Translations under genes and position numbers: made by a program
The notes under the pieces: model-generated
The model's input: the letters and a program-made list of their open reading frames with translations, nothing else
Databases searched by the model: none
Told to the model about the DNA's origin: nothing
Shown here: positions 48,263-59,500 of the stretch, piece after piece
How the letters are laid out: every line of letters begins with the position of its first letter
Numbering within the stretch: the first letter of the stretch is position 1
DNA from: Dryas octopetala
Lineage: Eukaryota; Streptophyta; Magnoliopsida; Rosales; Rosaceae
Direction: 5' to 3'
Length of the DNA: 64,000 bases
Assembly: GCA_963921425.1 (NCBI GenBank)
Contig: OY992832.1
Location: 14,792,835 to 14,856,834 of the forward strand

Positions 48263-48831
48263 ACTTATTTGGGTCAAGTTCAGAAATGAAGGGGAGGGTA
48301 AGGTAGGTAGGGTTTAGATCCTGAAGAAGGCAAGCGATAGGACTGATTCAGTAGCTGTCACTGTCAGTGAATTATTATATTATATATAGATGGGTGGGTC
48401 GCTCTCGGGTTTTTATTCGAGGAAAGTTCTAGAATTAGAATGCATTAAAAAAAGCAAAATTCAATATTGTAGCTGGCCAGTTGGGATTATCGAATCATTG
48501 CTTATGGCTAGGGGTTTGTGGGACCTTTTTGTGAATTAACCATGTTATTTAAATATTGTTTATAACACAAATTGCCTTCAGACCGAAAAAAAAAAAAAAA
48601 CACAAATTTCCTGGAGATCCCATCCGACGGTTGAGCGCTATCTTATATATGCAATACCACAGTGCCATCTCATCAAATTTGTTAGATCAACTTTTGTTCA
48701 TTCAGACCATACAAAAGAAAATGGATAAACTTATTTGTTATATGTATTTCATTTATCAATATTACAAATTATACAATTTATATTATCCATTATTTTAACT
48801 AAGGAGTAAAATTTCGGTTTCGAGGAAATTT

Positions 48832-49164
48832 TCAATAGACCCTCGCGGCGGCGTTGGCAACCACTAAGCCAACCGCCGCGTGCGGGCTCCATCTGCTCAA
48901 CGCAAAACCCTTGAACAGCTTCCTAAGCACATACCAGTTTCCAAGCAAAGCAACAAAAAGTGACGCACCGACGGTCGTGGAAAGCTCGTCAGTGAGCGGA
49001 ATCACGCTCGCGGCGAAAAGCTCTTCTACCCATTTTGTTATAATATGTGTCTGGAAATTTTTGAGCTTCCTAAGGAATGCATTCTTTAGGAAAACAACGA
49101 CAATATACACGAAAACAATAGCAAGACATTGAGTGCGCAATTCGTGTTTTAATGAAGACTTCAT
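48832..49164 (-). CDS. Array unit 6: truncated membrane protein, 110 aa
   Basis: Intact frame beginning MKSSLKHELRTQ and ending ARVY-stop. Class B, sharing diagnostic changes with unit 1 in coding, leader and promoter. Confidence 0.45.
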   Translation of the reverse strand: MKSSLKHELRTQCLAIVFVYIVVVFLKNAFLRKLKNFQTHIITKWVEELFAASVIPLTDELSTTVGASLFVALLGNWYVLRKLFKGFALSRWSPHAAVGLVVANAAARVY

Positions 49165-49681
49165 ACTTATTTGGGTCAAGTTCAGAAATGAAGGGGAGGG
49201 TAGGGTTTAGATCCTGAAGAAGGCAAGCGATGGGACTGATCCAGTAGCTGTCACTGTCAGTGAATTATTATATTATATATAGATGGATGGGTCACTCTAG
49301 GGTTTTCATTCGGGGAAAGTTCTAGAATTAGAATGAATTAAAAAAAGCAAAATTCAATATTGTAGCTGGCCAGCTGGTATTATCGAATCATTGCTTGTGG
49401 CTAGGGGTTTGTGGGACCTTCTTGTGAATTAACCATGTTATTTAAATGTTGTTTATAACACAAATTGCCTTCAGACAGAAAAAAAAAAAAAACACAAATT
49501 GCCTGGAGATCTCATCTGACGGTTGAGCGCTATCTTATATATGCAATACCCCGGTGCCATCTCATCAAATTTGTTAGATCAACTTTTGTTCAGTCAGACC
49601 ATACAAAAGAAAATTGGTAAACTTATTTGTTATATGTATTTCATTTATCAATATTACAAATTATACAATTTATACTATCCA

Positions 49682-50056
49682 TTATTTTAACCCAGGAGTA
49701 AAATTTCGATTTCGAGGAAATTTTCGATGGACCCTCGCGGCGGCGTTGGCAACCACTAAGCCAACCACCGCGTGCGGGCTCCATCTGCTCAACGCAAAAC
49801 CCTTGAACAGCTTCCTAAGCACATACCAGTTTCCAAGCAAAGCAACAAAAAGTGACGCACCGACGGTCGTGGAAAGCTCGTCAGTGAGCGGAATCACGCT
49901 CGCGGCGAAAAGCTCTTCTACCCATTTTGTTATAATATGTGTCTGGAAATTTTTGAGCTTTCTAAGGAATGCATTCTTTAGGAAAACAACGACAATATAC
50001 ACGAAAACAATAGCAAGACATTGAGTGCGCGATTCGTGTATTAATGAAGACTTCAT
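49682..50056 (-). CDS. Array unit 7: truncated membrane protein with transposon-encoded tail, 124 aa
   Basis: Class C as unit 2: PHAVVG and read-through into the hAT-like stub, giving HRKFPRNRNFTPGLK. The stub's first bases differ (CCAGGAG instead of CAAGGAG), which alters the tail. Confidence 0.45.
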   Translation of the reverse strand: MKSSLIHESRTQCLAIVFVYIVVVFLKNAFLRKLKNFQTHIITKWVEELFAASVIPLTDELSTTVGASLFVALLGNWYVLRKLFKGFALSRWSPHAVVGLVVANAAARVHRKFPRNRNFTPGLK

Positions 50057-50630
50057 ACTTATTTGAGTCAAGTTCAGAAATGAAGGGGAGGGTAAGGTAG
50101 GGTAGGGTTTAGATCCTGAAGAAGGCAGGCGATAGGACTGATCCAGTAGCTGTCACTGTCAGTGAATTATTATATTATATATAGATGGGTGGGTCGCTCT
50201 AGGGTTTTCATTCGAGGAAAGTTCTAGAATTAGAATGCATTAAAAAAAGCAAAATTCAATATTGTAGCTGGCCAGTTGGGATTATCGAATCATTGCTTGT
50301 GGCTAGGGGTTTGTGGGACCTTTTTGTGAATTAACCATGTTATTTAAATGTTGTTTATAACACAAATTGCCTTCAGACCGAAAAAAAAAAAAAAAAAAAC
50401 ACAAATTGCCTGGAGATCCCATCCGACGGTTGAGCGCTATCTTATATATGCAATACCCCAGTGCCATCTCATCAAATTTGTTAGATCAACTTTTGTTCAT
50501 TCAGACCATACAAAAGAAAATGGATAAACTTATTTGTTATATGTATTTCATTTATCAATATTACAAATTATACAATTTATATTATCCATTATTTTAACTA
50601 AGGAGTAAAATTTCGATTTCGAGGAAATTT

Positions 50631-50963
50631 TCAATGGACCCTCGTGGCGGCGCTGGCAACCACTAAGCCAACCGCCGCGTGCGGGCTCCATCTGCTCAAC
50701 GCAAAACCCTTGAACAGCTTCCTAAGCACATACCAGTTTCCAAGCAAAGCAACAAAAAGTGACGCACCGACGGTCGTGGAAAGCTCGTCAGTGAGCGGAA
50801 TCACGCTCGCGGCGAAAAGCTCTTCTACCCATTTTGTTATAATATGTGTCTGGAAATTTTTGAGCTTCCTAAGGAATGCATTCTTTAGGAAAACAACGAC
50901 AATATACACGAAAACAATAGCAAGACATTGAGTGCGCGATTCGTGTATTAATGAAGACTTCAT
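50631..50963 (-). CDS. Array unit 8: truncated membrane protein, 110 aa
   Basis: Intact frame ending VVASAATRVH-stop. Most diverged spacer (class D, for example an ACG insertion near 51268). Its upstream flank runs into the full hAT-like element at 51493. Confidence 0.45.
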   Translation of the reverse strand: MKSSLIHESRTQCLAIVFVYIVVVFLKNAFLRKLKNFQTHIITKWVEELFAASVIPLTDELSTTVGASLFVALLGNWYVLRKLFKGFALSRWSPHAAVGLVVASAATRVH

Positions 50964-51492
50964 ACTTATTTGGGTCAAGTTCAGAAATGAAGGGGAGGGT
51001 AGGGTTTAGATCTTGAAGAAGGCAGGCGATGAGACTGATCCAGTAACTGTCACTGTCAATGAATTATTATATTATATATAGATGGATGGGTCGCTCTAGG
51101 GTTTTCATTCAGGGAAAGTTCTAGAATTAGAGTGAATTAAAAAAAGCAAAATTCAATATTGTAGCTGGCCAACTGGGATTATCGGATCATTGCTTGTGGC
51201 TAGGGGTTTGTGGGACCTTTTTGTGAATTAACCATGTTATTTAAATGTTGTTTATAACACAAATTGCACGCCTTCAGACCGAAAAAAAAAAAAAACAGAT
51301 TGCCTGGAGATCCCATCTGACGGTTGAGCGATATCTTATATATGCAATACCCCGGTGCCATCTCATCAAATTTGTTAGATCAACTTTTGTTCATTCAGAC
51401 CATACAAAAGAAAATGGATAAACTTATTTGTTATATGTATTTCATTTATCAATATTACAAATTATACAATTTATACTATCCATTATTTTAAC

Positions 51493-52602
51493 CAAGGAGT
51501 AAAATTTCGGTTTCGAGGAAATTTTTGATGAAAATTTTGACTGAGATTTTTGTGGAAATTTCGATTTCGACAAAATTAGATAAAAACGACGGAAATTACT
51601 ATCAAAATACGAAAATTTTGAATGTAACTTGATTATATGCTTATTTAACATATTATCTACTATATTGATAAAAAACGTTGAAGAAACCAAATTATATAGT
51701 AGGTTTTATGTAATATAAGATGAATATAATGTGCGCTGGTGGTAAATACTATTAAAAAAATGAAACACTAATTAATAATTATATAAATAACACCTCAAAT
51801 TTATTTATTTTACAATTATTTATTTAACTTAAAAAAATAATTATATGTATACAGACTTGCTTCTAATCTTTTTTGTTAGCTGTATATTTTTTTGACATTG
51901 ATCATAGTTAAATGTCATACATCTATTTTGTTTATATCAAACCGAAAATTTATTATAGTTAAACACTTAAACTTAAAATTATGGAACACAGTAACAGTGT
52001 AATACTACACTTGTTCATATGTGAATATTTAACATAAATACGAAACTATAGTTTATTTAACAAATTATTTGATAATTTAGTAAACCCAAATTTAGGAAAA
52101 CAATTGATGCTTCTAAAATTATTGATAAAGTGTATAAAAACTGACACCATATAAAACAGTAGAAGGCATGGAAATCATAATTCATGCCATTGCCATCCCT
52201 GTGGCAGTAGTACTAGCTGTAGAGAATATTAATGAAATAATTATTAATTCTTTAATTTCATTTGATTAAAACTGAATCACAGAGAGGGTTATATGCTTTA
52301 ATTTGGTTAATGTGAGACAGCTCAGTGGTTAATCCAACTTTGGATTCAATTAATATAGATAGACTAATATCCTCCCCATTCCCTATCCAATATAAACAAG
52401 AAAAATAAAAGCATCATGAAAATGGGTTCATACTGTAACACACATAAACAAATAACAAAGAGACAAGCCAAGCAGGTGCCTCATCAAGCTAAAAGCCTAA
52501 AACAGATCTAAAAAGCCAAGCAGGCGCCTCATCAATCTAAAAGCCAAGGAGACAAGGGGCGCGCGGCTGTCGCAGGCGGAGAAGACAGAGTGAAGAGAGA
52601 GT

Positions 52603-52639
<37 letters not shown>

Positions 52640-52911
52640 AAAAAAAAAAAAAACTTTTGCGTAGGGGAGAAGACAGAGAGAAGAGAGAGAGATCTGAGTG
52701 TGTGGATGAAAATGAGGCGTGAGGCTGAGACTTGATGTACAACAAAATTTCAACAGTCACAGTGAAATTTCACTCAAATTTCGACGAAATTTCACAGAAA
52801 TGCACTGCAAGGGGGGGTCGAAATTTCTCCGAAATATTATCGAAAATTAAGGGTTATGTGATAAAATTTCAAGATCCCAAAAAAATGAAAATTTCGAAAT
52901 TTCACTCCTTG
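51493..52911. mobile_element. hAT-like non-autonomous element, 1.42 kb, 8-bp TSD
   Basis: Terminal inverted repeats CAAGGAGTAAAATTTCG at the left and CGAAATTTCACTCCTTG at the right. Flanking direct repeats ATTTTAAC at 51485-51492 and 52912-52919 form an 8-bp target duplication, as produced by hAT elements. Subterminal regions carry many AAATTTCG/CGAAATTT motifs. The interior is non-coding, with a short duplicated string (GCCAAGCAGG.GCCTCATCAA) near 52465-52545 and a (GA)n tract at about 52604-52634. Confidence 0.85.
52604..52634. repeat. (GA)n microsatellite inside the hAT-like element
   Basis: About 15 GA units followed by a poly-A run (52636-52653). Confidence 0.9.
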
Positions 52912-52919
52912 ATTTTAAC

Positions 52920-54245
52920 TTTTAATGTTACACTTTTTCTTACAAATAAATAGGTTCTATAATGACAAAAGCCTTCATCTAAGGCACTTAATTTGAAAGA
53001 TTTAATTTTAAAGAGTTAAGTTAATAATCTGTATTTCTAATTTTACTTATCAATTATCATACATAAACCATTTTTTTATTTTGTCAATCAAGACATGTGA
53101 AAATGTCAATTGTACAACTCCTCGCATGTGGCGCGCGAGCAAGGAAATGGATTTTGCCTTCAATTAAATTAGATCGTCAAATTTGTTGCTTAATGGTAAA
53201 CTATACAAATGTTATCCCAAATTGATCGATAGAGATATTTCCCCATAAACATTATGCTCTTGCAGTCAGACAATATTGTTGTGCCTTTGTTAGACAAGGA
53301 TATCTCTGTCTAGCTAGGCTCTTCCAATTAGCTTTAAAAAAAAACTCATATTTCAAAACTTGATTAGTTAATTAGTTGATATATCCTCTTCGATTGATTT
53401 TACTAATGAACCCCTTCTTTCTAGTTTCTTCTGATGTACTCAGTTGCTAATTATCAATAAATTAAAGTCTCATTCTTAAAAGAAAAAAAAAATTAATAGG
53501 TAAAACTTTCACCTATTAATTAATTTTGAGGACTGCTATTTGCACACTATTTTTTTTTTTTTACACTCTTCTTAAAAAGAAAAATGAAAAACCAATACAA
53601 AAAGACACAAACACTCTTCTCTCTCCTTCCCTCTCTCCTCTCTTCCTTCTCTGCAAACACACAGCCCCCCCCTTCCTTTCTCTTCCCTCCTCCTCCTTCC
53701 TCCCCCTCCCTCTACCCTTAAAAATAATTAAACACGACGATTTTTCTTTTTTCCCGCTGAGGACAATTTGTAACACCGAACCTTCTTTAAAACCATGATG
53801 AAAAATTTGCTTTTCGGATTTTAAGTTAACTAGTCCTCCCTTATAAGAATATTCTGATTCTGCCATGGATATTTGTATGAATGAGATGCCAAGTGATCTT
53901 GGTTAATTTGAAAAAATAATGCAATTAAGATAGAGGGAGATTGTTGCAAGGCCATTGAAGAAGTTGAGGACAATTGTTCCTATTATAAGCTCTGCCTGTT
54001 ACACAGTTCTATATCAAGTGTGGAAATATTGCTCAAACAAAAAAGTTGCTGCTGATCAAACGCCAAAGCACCATCAGCCGTACAAAAGCGAATCCTCTAC
54101 TTAAGACTTCGGTGCTGAATTTTTGCGTATTTTGAAAGATCAATGTCCAGTCCAAAACCCAAATTAAAGTGGCATAACTACTGGCATGGGGTGCATAAGC
54201 AGATGAATCGCTTAATTCCCACATCTAGTACGTATATGCATGTTC
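52920..54245. other. AT-rich spacer and CT-rich repeat
   Basis: No gene. 53526 onward (GGACTGCTATTTGCACAC then T- and CT-rich DNA) resembles the start of the element at 33826, so it is probably a second copy of that repeat. Confidence 0.4.
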
Positions 54246-54249
54246 ATGT

Positions 54250-54793
54250 TTCACACCCTATAGCAATTAAGTATTTTTTTTACTTTTCTAATTTATTGAA
54301 TTGAATTTGAATTTCCCTTGCCTTTTGATTCCAAGTTTCCAACAAATTAACGGGTTTAATTAATTTTTTGAGTAATACTATAACAACTACATATTTTGAC
54401 AGTTGATGTGTATTTAACACATTATACTCTGTTAATTAACTACTATCTCATATATATGATTAGCTAATGTGGCCTAAATTGTGATTAATTTTCTAGCATT
54501 AACTTAAATTATTTTATTACTTCTTCTCTCTCATGTGCTTCATATATTCAGTACCAGTCAATATCTCTGACAGAGCAAATAGACTGTTTTTCAAGAGTGC
54601 ATGGAGAATTGACAAAACATCTAGGATCATCCAATGCACATAAGCTCCTCTCAAAATCTATTTTTGCCGTTGTAATTGGAGGCAATTAATGATCTCTTTA
54701 ACTACTTTGCATCCTCCAATCTCAACTCTAAAATCACCCCAATGCAGTATGTGAACTTGATGGCTAAGACACTACAAGGACAAATGAAAAGGT
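54250..54793 (+). pseudogene. Second GDSL esterase fragment (exon 3 region)
   Basis: Matches 32518-33035: the intron sequence before exon 3 and then exon 3 itself (LTEQIDCFSRVHGELTKHLG at about 54565 onward). Compared with the first copy it has a TTAA insertion inside the GGNDLFNYF codons near 54687, causing a shift and stop, and altered bases at the exon 3 end. No exon 1, 2 or later exons lie nearby. It is therefore a fragmentary duplicate. Confidence 0.8.
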
Positions 54794-54929
54794 AAGAAGC
54801 ATTAACTAACTCGATAAGAAAGCCAGCTTGGGTTGTTGTTTAATACAATAGCCTCATGCATTAAAATAATCTCCATCTGTTTGCCAGTGATGTACATGTA
54901 AATCTCATCTAGACGAGTTTTATATATTT

Positions 54930-55300
54930 TCAAAACAAGCTAGGTTCTCTACTTATATTTTCATGTTGTCCTGATTGCAGGTGAAGTAGTCGAGAAAGAA
55001 AAAGACCACGTACACCAACATGTACGTGAGTGGGTGAATATATCCCTTCAAGTATGATATCGAACATGTTTGGATAATGTGTTCCAATTGTAATTGAACA
55101 TGATTTCGTTGATGTCATGGCCCGACATTAATAAGACCAATATCATGCGATATAACTATAAGAATTGGGCTTAAGAGTTAAAAGAATATATTACATATAC
55201 AAGAGCATGCACCAAGCATTATATATGCTTACCTATGGATTTGTGGCTTTTGCCTCATTGTATAATGTGAATAGTTTGCATGGACCTTTCTAGACGTTAC
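54930..55300. repeat. Inverted counterpart of 34525-34680
   Basis: 55195-55265 and 55135-55175 match, in reverse complement, the strings CAAAAGCCACAAATCCATAG and TTAAGCCCAATTCTTATA found at 34525-34680. The rest (GTCGGGCCATGAC on the minus strand) looks like LTR-type repeat DNA. Not a gene. Confidence 0.55.
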
Positions 55301-58300
55301 ATATTCTTCCCTTGCTTTATTATTATTTTGATATTCCAAGTGCAATTTTAATTATTATATAATTGTGGTGTATGAATTGATGACCATATGGTTTATTAGA
55401 TCATATACTGTATATATAATTGCATATACTATTCAGGGAAATGATTTTGGGTTTCAATGTGGTGCCTCAAGCTGATATGGCAAATTTAAGTAATACACAT
55501 CATTTTTTATTGTCAAATCATATTATTATTTGTCAAATAATTTTTAGTTAAATATCTATTTACCCCCTTGGATCGACTTAATTGTACATGCACTGTCTTT
55601 TTCTGTTTTGGATCAACACCAGTGCACAACAACAATTGAATGATGAGTTTGGACTGATAAGTGAGGAAGATGAAGATTTTTTTGTTTTTTTGGTGTTAAG
55701 GATAAAGAAAAAAAAAAAAAGGTAAAATAGGTTATAAACATATGATGTAGCAAGTTAGCAACTGGCAAGTATTTTAATTTACATAATAATCCATGTCATT
55801 GAGGCAGTACCCTATCACTTCCCTACTATTTATTATAAAAAGTTATGACATGGTCCTTTATAATTTCAATTACTTGAAATTTATATTAAATTCTTTTAAT
55901 AAAATTAAATCATATATGGTGAAATAAGCAGTGAGCAAGAGTGCATATATACCAAATAAGAGAAGGCACATCCAAATTTTAAAAAGTGCATGTCTTGTTT
56001 TCCTTTTTTTGTTATTCAGTCTTTACTATTGCCAAATGGGGCTCCGACAACTCTGATTAACAGGCCCATTGGAGAGGTCAAAGTGTCCGGATTGGAGTAG
56101 TCATCATCACACGATGTAAGCATGCAGACACCTTCACCAGTCACCACACCCCTCCGCTGCTCATTGATAATTGGTGTTATATGTTGCAGTGAAATTTCAC
56201 CTTATGTAGCTAATTATATATAAGCCTTGGTCTGGCTCCGGACGAGATTATTTAAGATTTTCATTTCCATTAATTTGTACGTACGTATTACATAATGTCC
56301 TTAATTTGTGCTACAAAAGGCTACATTATATATAATATGTGTTTTTTGATATAACAAGATATTCTATTTAAACTAAAATGTGATCCAACCTGATCGACTT
56401 ATAATAATTTTAATTTTTATCCCAAAAGAATGAACTTAATCTTAATATGTCGCTATATGTTTATCTATCAAAATTCACTACACACCACATACCCTTTAAT
56501 GAAGATGATAAAGAGATGAGTCATTGTTGTTGTTGCTTGTAATTTTATCTCGTACAAAGTTGAGGTCAACCCCAAAAGCAATCACTCGGGGTGTTTGTCC
56601 TGCATTGGAACATGTTTTTGTTTTGTATTTTGGTATTTTTAATGAAGATGGATACTCTTAATTAATTTTGGTATTTGCTCCTTCAAATAATTATTTCTCC
56701 TTGAAAATAAAAACTTAAAAAAAAATTGCCAACTCATGCAGTCATGCGCAACACTTAAAACCAAAGTAAGCCGCCATGCATTCTGCAGATGCGATCAACA
56801 ACCCATCACTATTACGCATCACCACCCCTAAACCTCTTAATCCCAGAGCATCGTTGATAAAACTATAAAAGATAAAGGAGGCAACACCACCTGGGAAGCA
56901 GAAGTCACACCCCGAACTTCATTGGCAAATGTAAAAGTAAAATCCTGCAGAAACTTAATTAGTAGCTTTTTGTAGGACCATTGATGCAGGTACCATTTTA
57001 TTAGAGAAAACAAAATTCATCATTCATTTGCGGGCTGGGTTAATTAAGTTTAATATAGATGGAACTTGGGGTCAGAAAGTTGGAGGTTGACTTGGATTAA
57101 TATAGTGTTTTCTGAACCTCCTTTTGAATGTTGTGGATAAGCTCCATACTTGATCTCTTGTTTATAGTCTGATAAGAGTAGTGATCCATCATGATCTTTT
57201 TAACAGAAATTGGGTTTGTTGTGAACCTCCTTTTTAACTGTGGCTGACAATTTAGCTAGCTTTGGGCAGATCGAGTTTTCTTTTCATCTCCTTTGTTGTA
57301 GCCTTGTAGGCTTCGGCTGACTTCAGCCTTTAGAGCTCCCTTATATATACGGCCAACACAAAAATAGTTACTGTGTAGGTGTAATTATTTTATTGAAAAA
57401 AAAAAATCTGTAGGTGAATTGTGAAATGAAAAAGGATCGGAAAAACTCAAGTTTTTGTTTTTGTTTTGGGTGGTTTCGATATTAGTCCATTAAATTGTAT
57501 TTTTTTAGAGTCTAACACCATTATTTTTTTTAATAGTTAAAGCCAATATTTAAAATCTTGCTCCACGACGTGTAGGATAACAATATTCCATTAGATTTCT
57601 ACTATTTACAAATTATGCCATTATGTAATTAATATTTGTTTTCAAATTGTCACTCTTTAATTGCCAATAATTCTCCAATTTTCTTAGAAAATGAATCCCC
57701 TAAAATTCATTAAAACACTTAATTTAAGACGTGTGATATATATATATATAATTGAGTCAAATAAGAAACCTACAACTAAGAATTATTTGTATGTTCATTA
57801 TAATGTAGGTGTTTTAATTCATATAGGTTCATTAATTTGTCTAGGTTATTATTACTAAAAAACTAGTACGTAGGTGCACAAAATAAATATGAAAAGATCA
57901 GTAAGTGTACAAAATAAACACACACAAAAGCTAGTAGGTGCACAAAACAAGTATCTTTGTTAATTTTATATTCTTTTTTGGGTAGTTTTCTATTATTAAT
58001 ATTATATAGATTTGATATTAAATATGATATAGCAAAACTAATTTTTTTTTTAAATGTTCAAAGTTGAAACAAGTAATTAACAATAATATTGTTTCAATAA
58101 AAAAATGAAATATTATTAATTAATATAGATAAATAGCATTAATTACTCGTAATATTACCTAAATATGGTAAAGGGCATTTTAGAAAAAAATAAACTTTTA
58201 GTTTTAAATTAAGTTGACTCATCCAACAATATAAGAAAAGTTGCATTTGTGGACACTAGTCAAAGGTTAAGCTTCCCAAAAAAATTTATGGTTGATTACT

Positions 58301-58390
58301 CTTAACAAAAAATATATTTCGGGTGGTTTATCCTAATTCACTATTTTGTTTTTTATTTGAGAGAAGCTCAAGTTGTAGCCCTATATGTCT
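55300..58390. other. 3-kb AT-rich spacer
   Basis: Frequent TA and poly-A/T runs, with a (TA)n at about 57738-57750. Nothing codes convincingly. Around 57880-57950 two similar strings (AGTAGGTGCACAAAAC) form a short direct repeat. Confidence 0.45.
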
Positions 58391-58678
58391 CGTTTGTTTC
58401 ACAGGACTGTCTTGGCATGGACTAGCTATCGGGACTGGCATGGACTAGCTTGGCATGGACTAAGCTAGCTAAGAACTGCCTTTATGTTTGGTGTAGTGCA
58501 GGACTAACAACCTGGATAATGAAAATAGTCTTGTCCTATGTTTGGTGCAGTGCAGGACTAACAAGTTGAAAAATTAATTTTTGAAACAAAATCATAAATC
58601 CCCATATTTAATTTTTAAAATAATTAAACATATTAATTATAAAAAAATTTCAATTTAATTTGAAACAAAATCATAAAT

Positions 58679-58703
58679 CCCCCTCCTCCTCCTCCTCCTC
58701 CGC
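58679..58703. repeat. (CCT)n trinucleotide repeat
   Basis: Seven or so CCT units directly upstream of the captured coding fragment. Confidence 0.9.
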
Positions 58704-58732
58704 CTGGTCAGCGGCGACCGAGGGTTAGGGAG

Positions 58733-59230
58733 GTGAGCTCTCGGTTCATGTCTCTTGTGGTTTCCTTCTCCGGTGATCATCCCTTGCCTACCAAATCGCA
58801 ATCGCCTCTTCCTAAACATCAACACCACGCCTTTTCAACTCCAATTCCAACCCCGACCACGACCCCGGAAATTCCGCCGAAGCAGCGGTCTTCCTCTGTG
58901 AATCGGCGGCGGAGGCACTTGGAGTACTTGGAGCCCTTGCGCTGCTCCTCCTCCGACGAGAACAGGCCCACCGCCCAAAGCTCAGAAACCCCTCTCCCGC
59001 CGGATGTGAGGAAACAGCGTCCTCTCAAGCCTTTGAAAGAGAACGGAGGAGGAGGCCCTAAACCCCATCACCAACAGCAACCGCATCTTCCAAAACCCTC
59101 AAGACCTGACACACCCATGGCCATGGTCTCTGCTAGTCTCGATAGGACGACGTCGTCCAGATTCAGACTCATTCAGCAGCAGCAGCAGCACCGGGCTTCC
59201 AACATGACTTCCACAGCTGCTGCTAAATAG
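58733..59230 (+). pseudogene. QWRF/augmin-8-like gene fragment (N-terminal part)
   Basis: A 165-codon open frame rich in Ser, Pro, Arg and Gln: SSRFMSLVVSFSGDH near the start, PPKQRSSSVNRRRR, SSSDENRPTAQSSETPLP, RPLKPLKENGGGG, and DRTTSSRFRLIQQQQQHRAS at the end. The order SRFM, RSxSVxRRR and S.SRFRL resembles the disordered N-terminal region of QWRF-motif proteins (microtubule-associated, augmin subunit 8). The QWRF domain itself is absent, as the frame ends in AAAK-stop and G-rich repeats follow. The upstream CTCTCGG context suggests the capture begins within an exon. The family assignment is tentative. Confidence 0.45.
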
Positions 59231-59239
59231 TTGTGGAGC

Positions 59240-59500
59240 CCTAATGGGTGCGTCTGAGGGGCTGGGTGGGCGGAGTGCGTCTGGCGGAGTACGAGCTGGG
59301 CAGAGTGCGTCTGGGTGCGTCTGGCGGAGTACGAGCTGGGTGGAGCGTGCAATGAGGTCGGAGCTGGGTGGGCGGAGTGCGACTGAGGGGCTGGGTGGGG
59401 GGGTGCGATGGGGTTAGGGGGGTGGGGTGGGGATGTGCTGGGATGGGGGGGAGGAGCGAAGGACGGGCTGGGGATGGATGCAATCGGGTGGGGTGCGTCT
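59240..59500. repeat. G-rich degenerate minisatellite
   Basis: Imperfect repeats of strings such as GTGCGTCTGGCGGAGTACGA and GAGCTGGGTGG, strongly G over C on the plus strand with long G runs (for example near 59396-59402). Could form G-quadruplexes. The minus-strand open frame here is an artefact. Confidence 0.75.

Larger units (their letters stand above)
43449..51492. repeat. Nine-unit ~900-bp tandem array of promoter plus truncated first exon
   Basis: Head-to-tail units repeat with junctions at about 44304, 45196, 46097, 46997, 47898, 48800, 49692, 50599 and 51493 (spacings 892-907 bp). In minus-strand order each unit has a TATA-bearing promoter, ATG, 110 codons, and then a ~35-bp stub identical to the terminus of the hAT-like element that starts at 51493. 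The first unit (43449-44303) runs directly into the rest of the gene instead of a stub. The last unit runs into the full element. Identity between units is very high over coding and non-coding parts alike. Confidence 0.95.

Noticed and set aside
43424..50931. Repeated ~92-aa plus-strand frames (ATTKPTAACGLHLLNAKPLN type) in each array unit
   Set aside because: They are antisense shadows of the minus-strand membrane-protein frames. The minus frame has the promoter, hydrophobic segments and link to the full gene body.
59241..59483. 80-codon minus-strand Pro/His-rich frame
   Set aside because: Translation of a G-rich minisatellite; no evidence for a gene.
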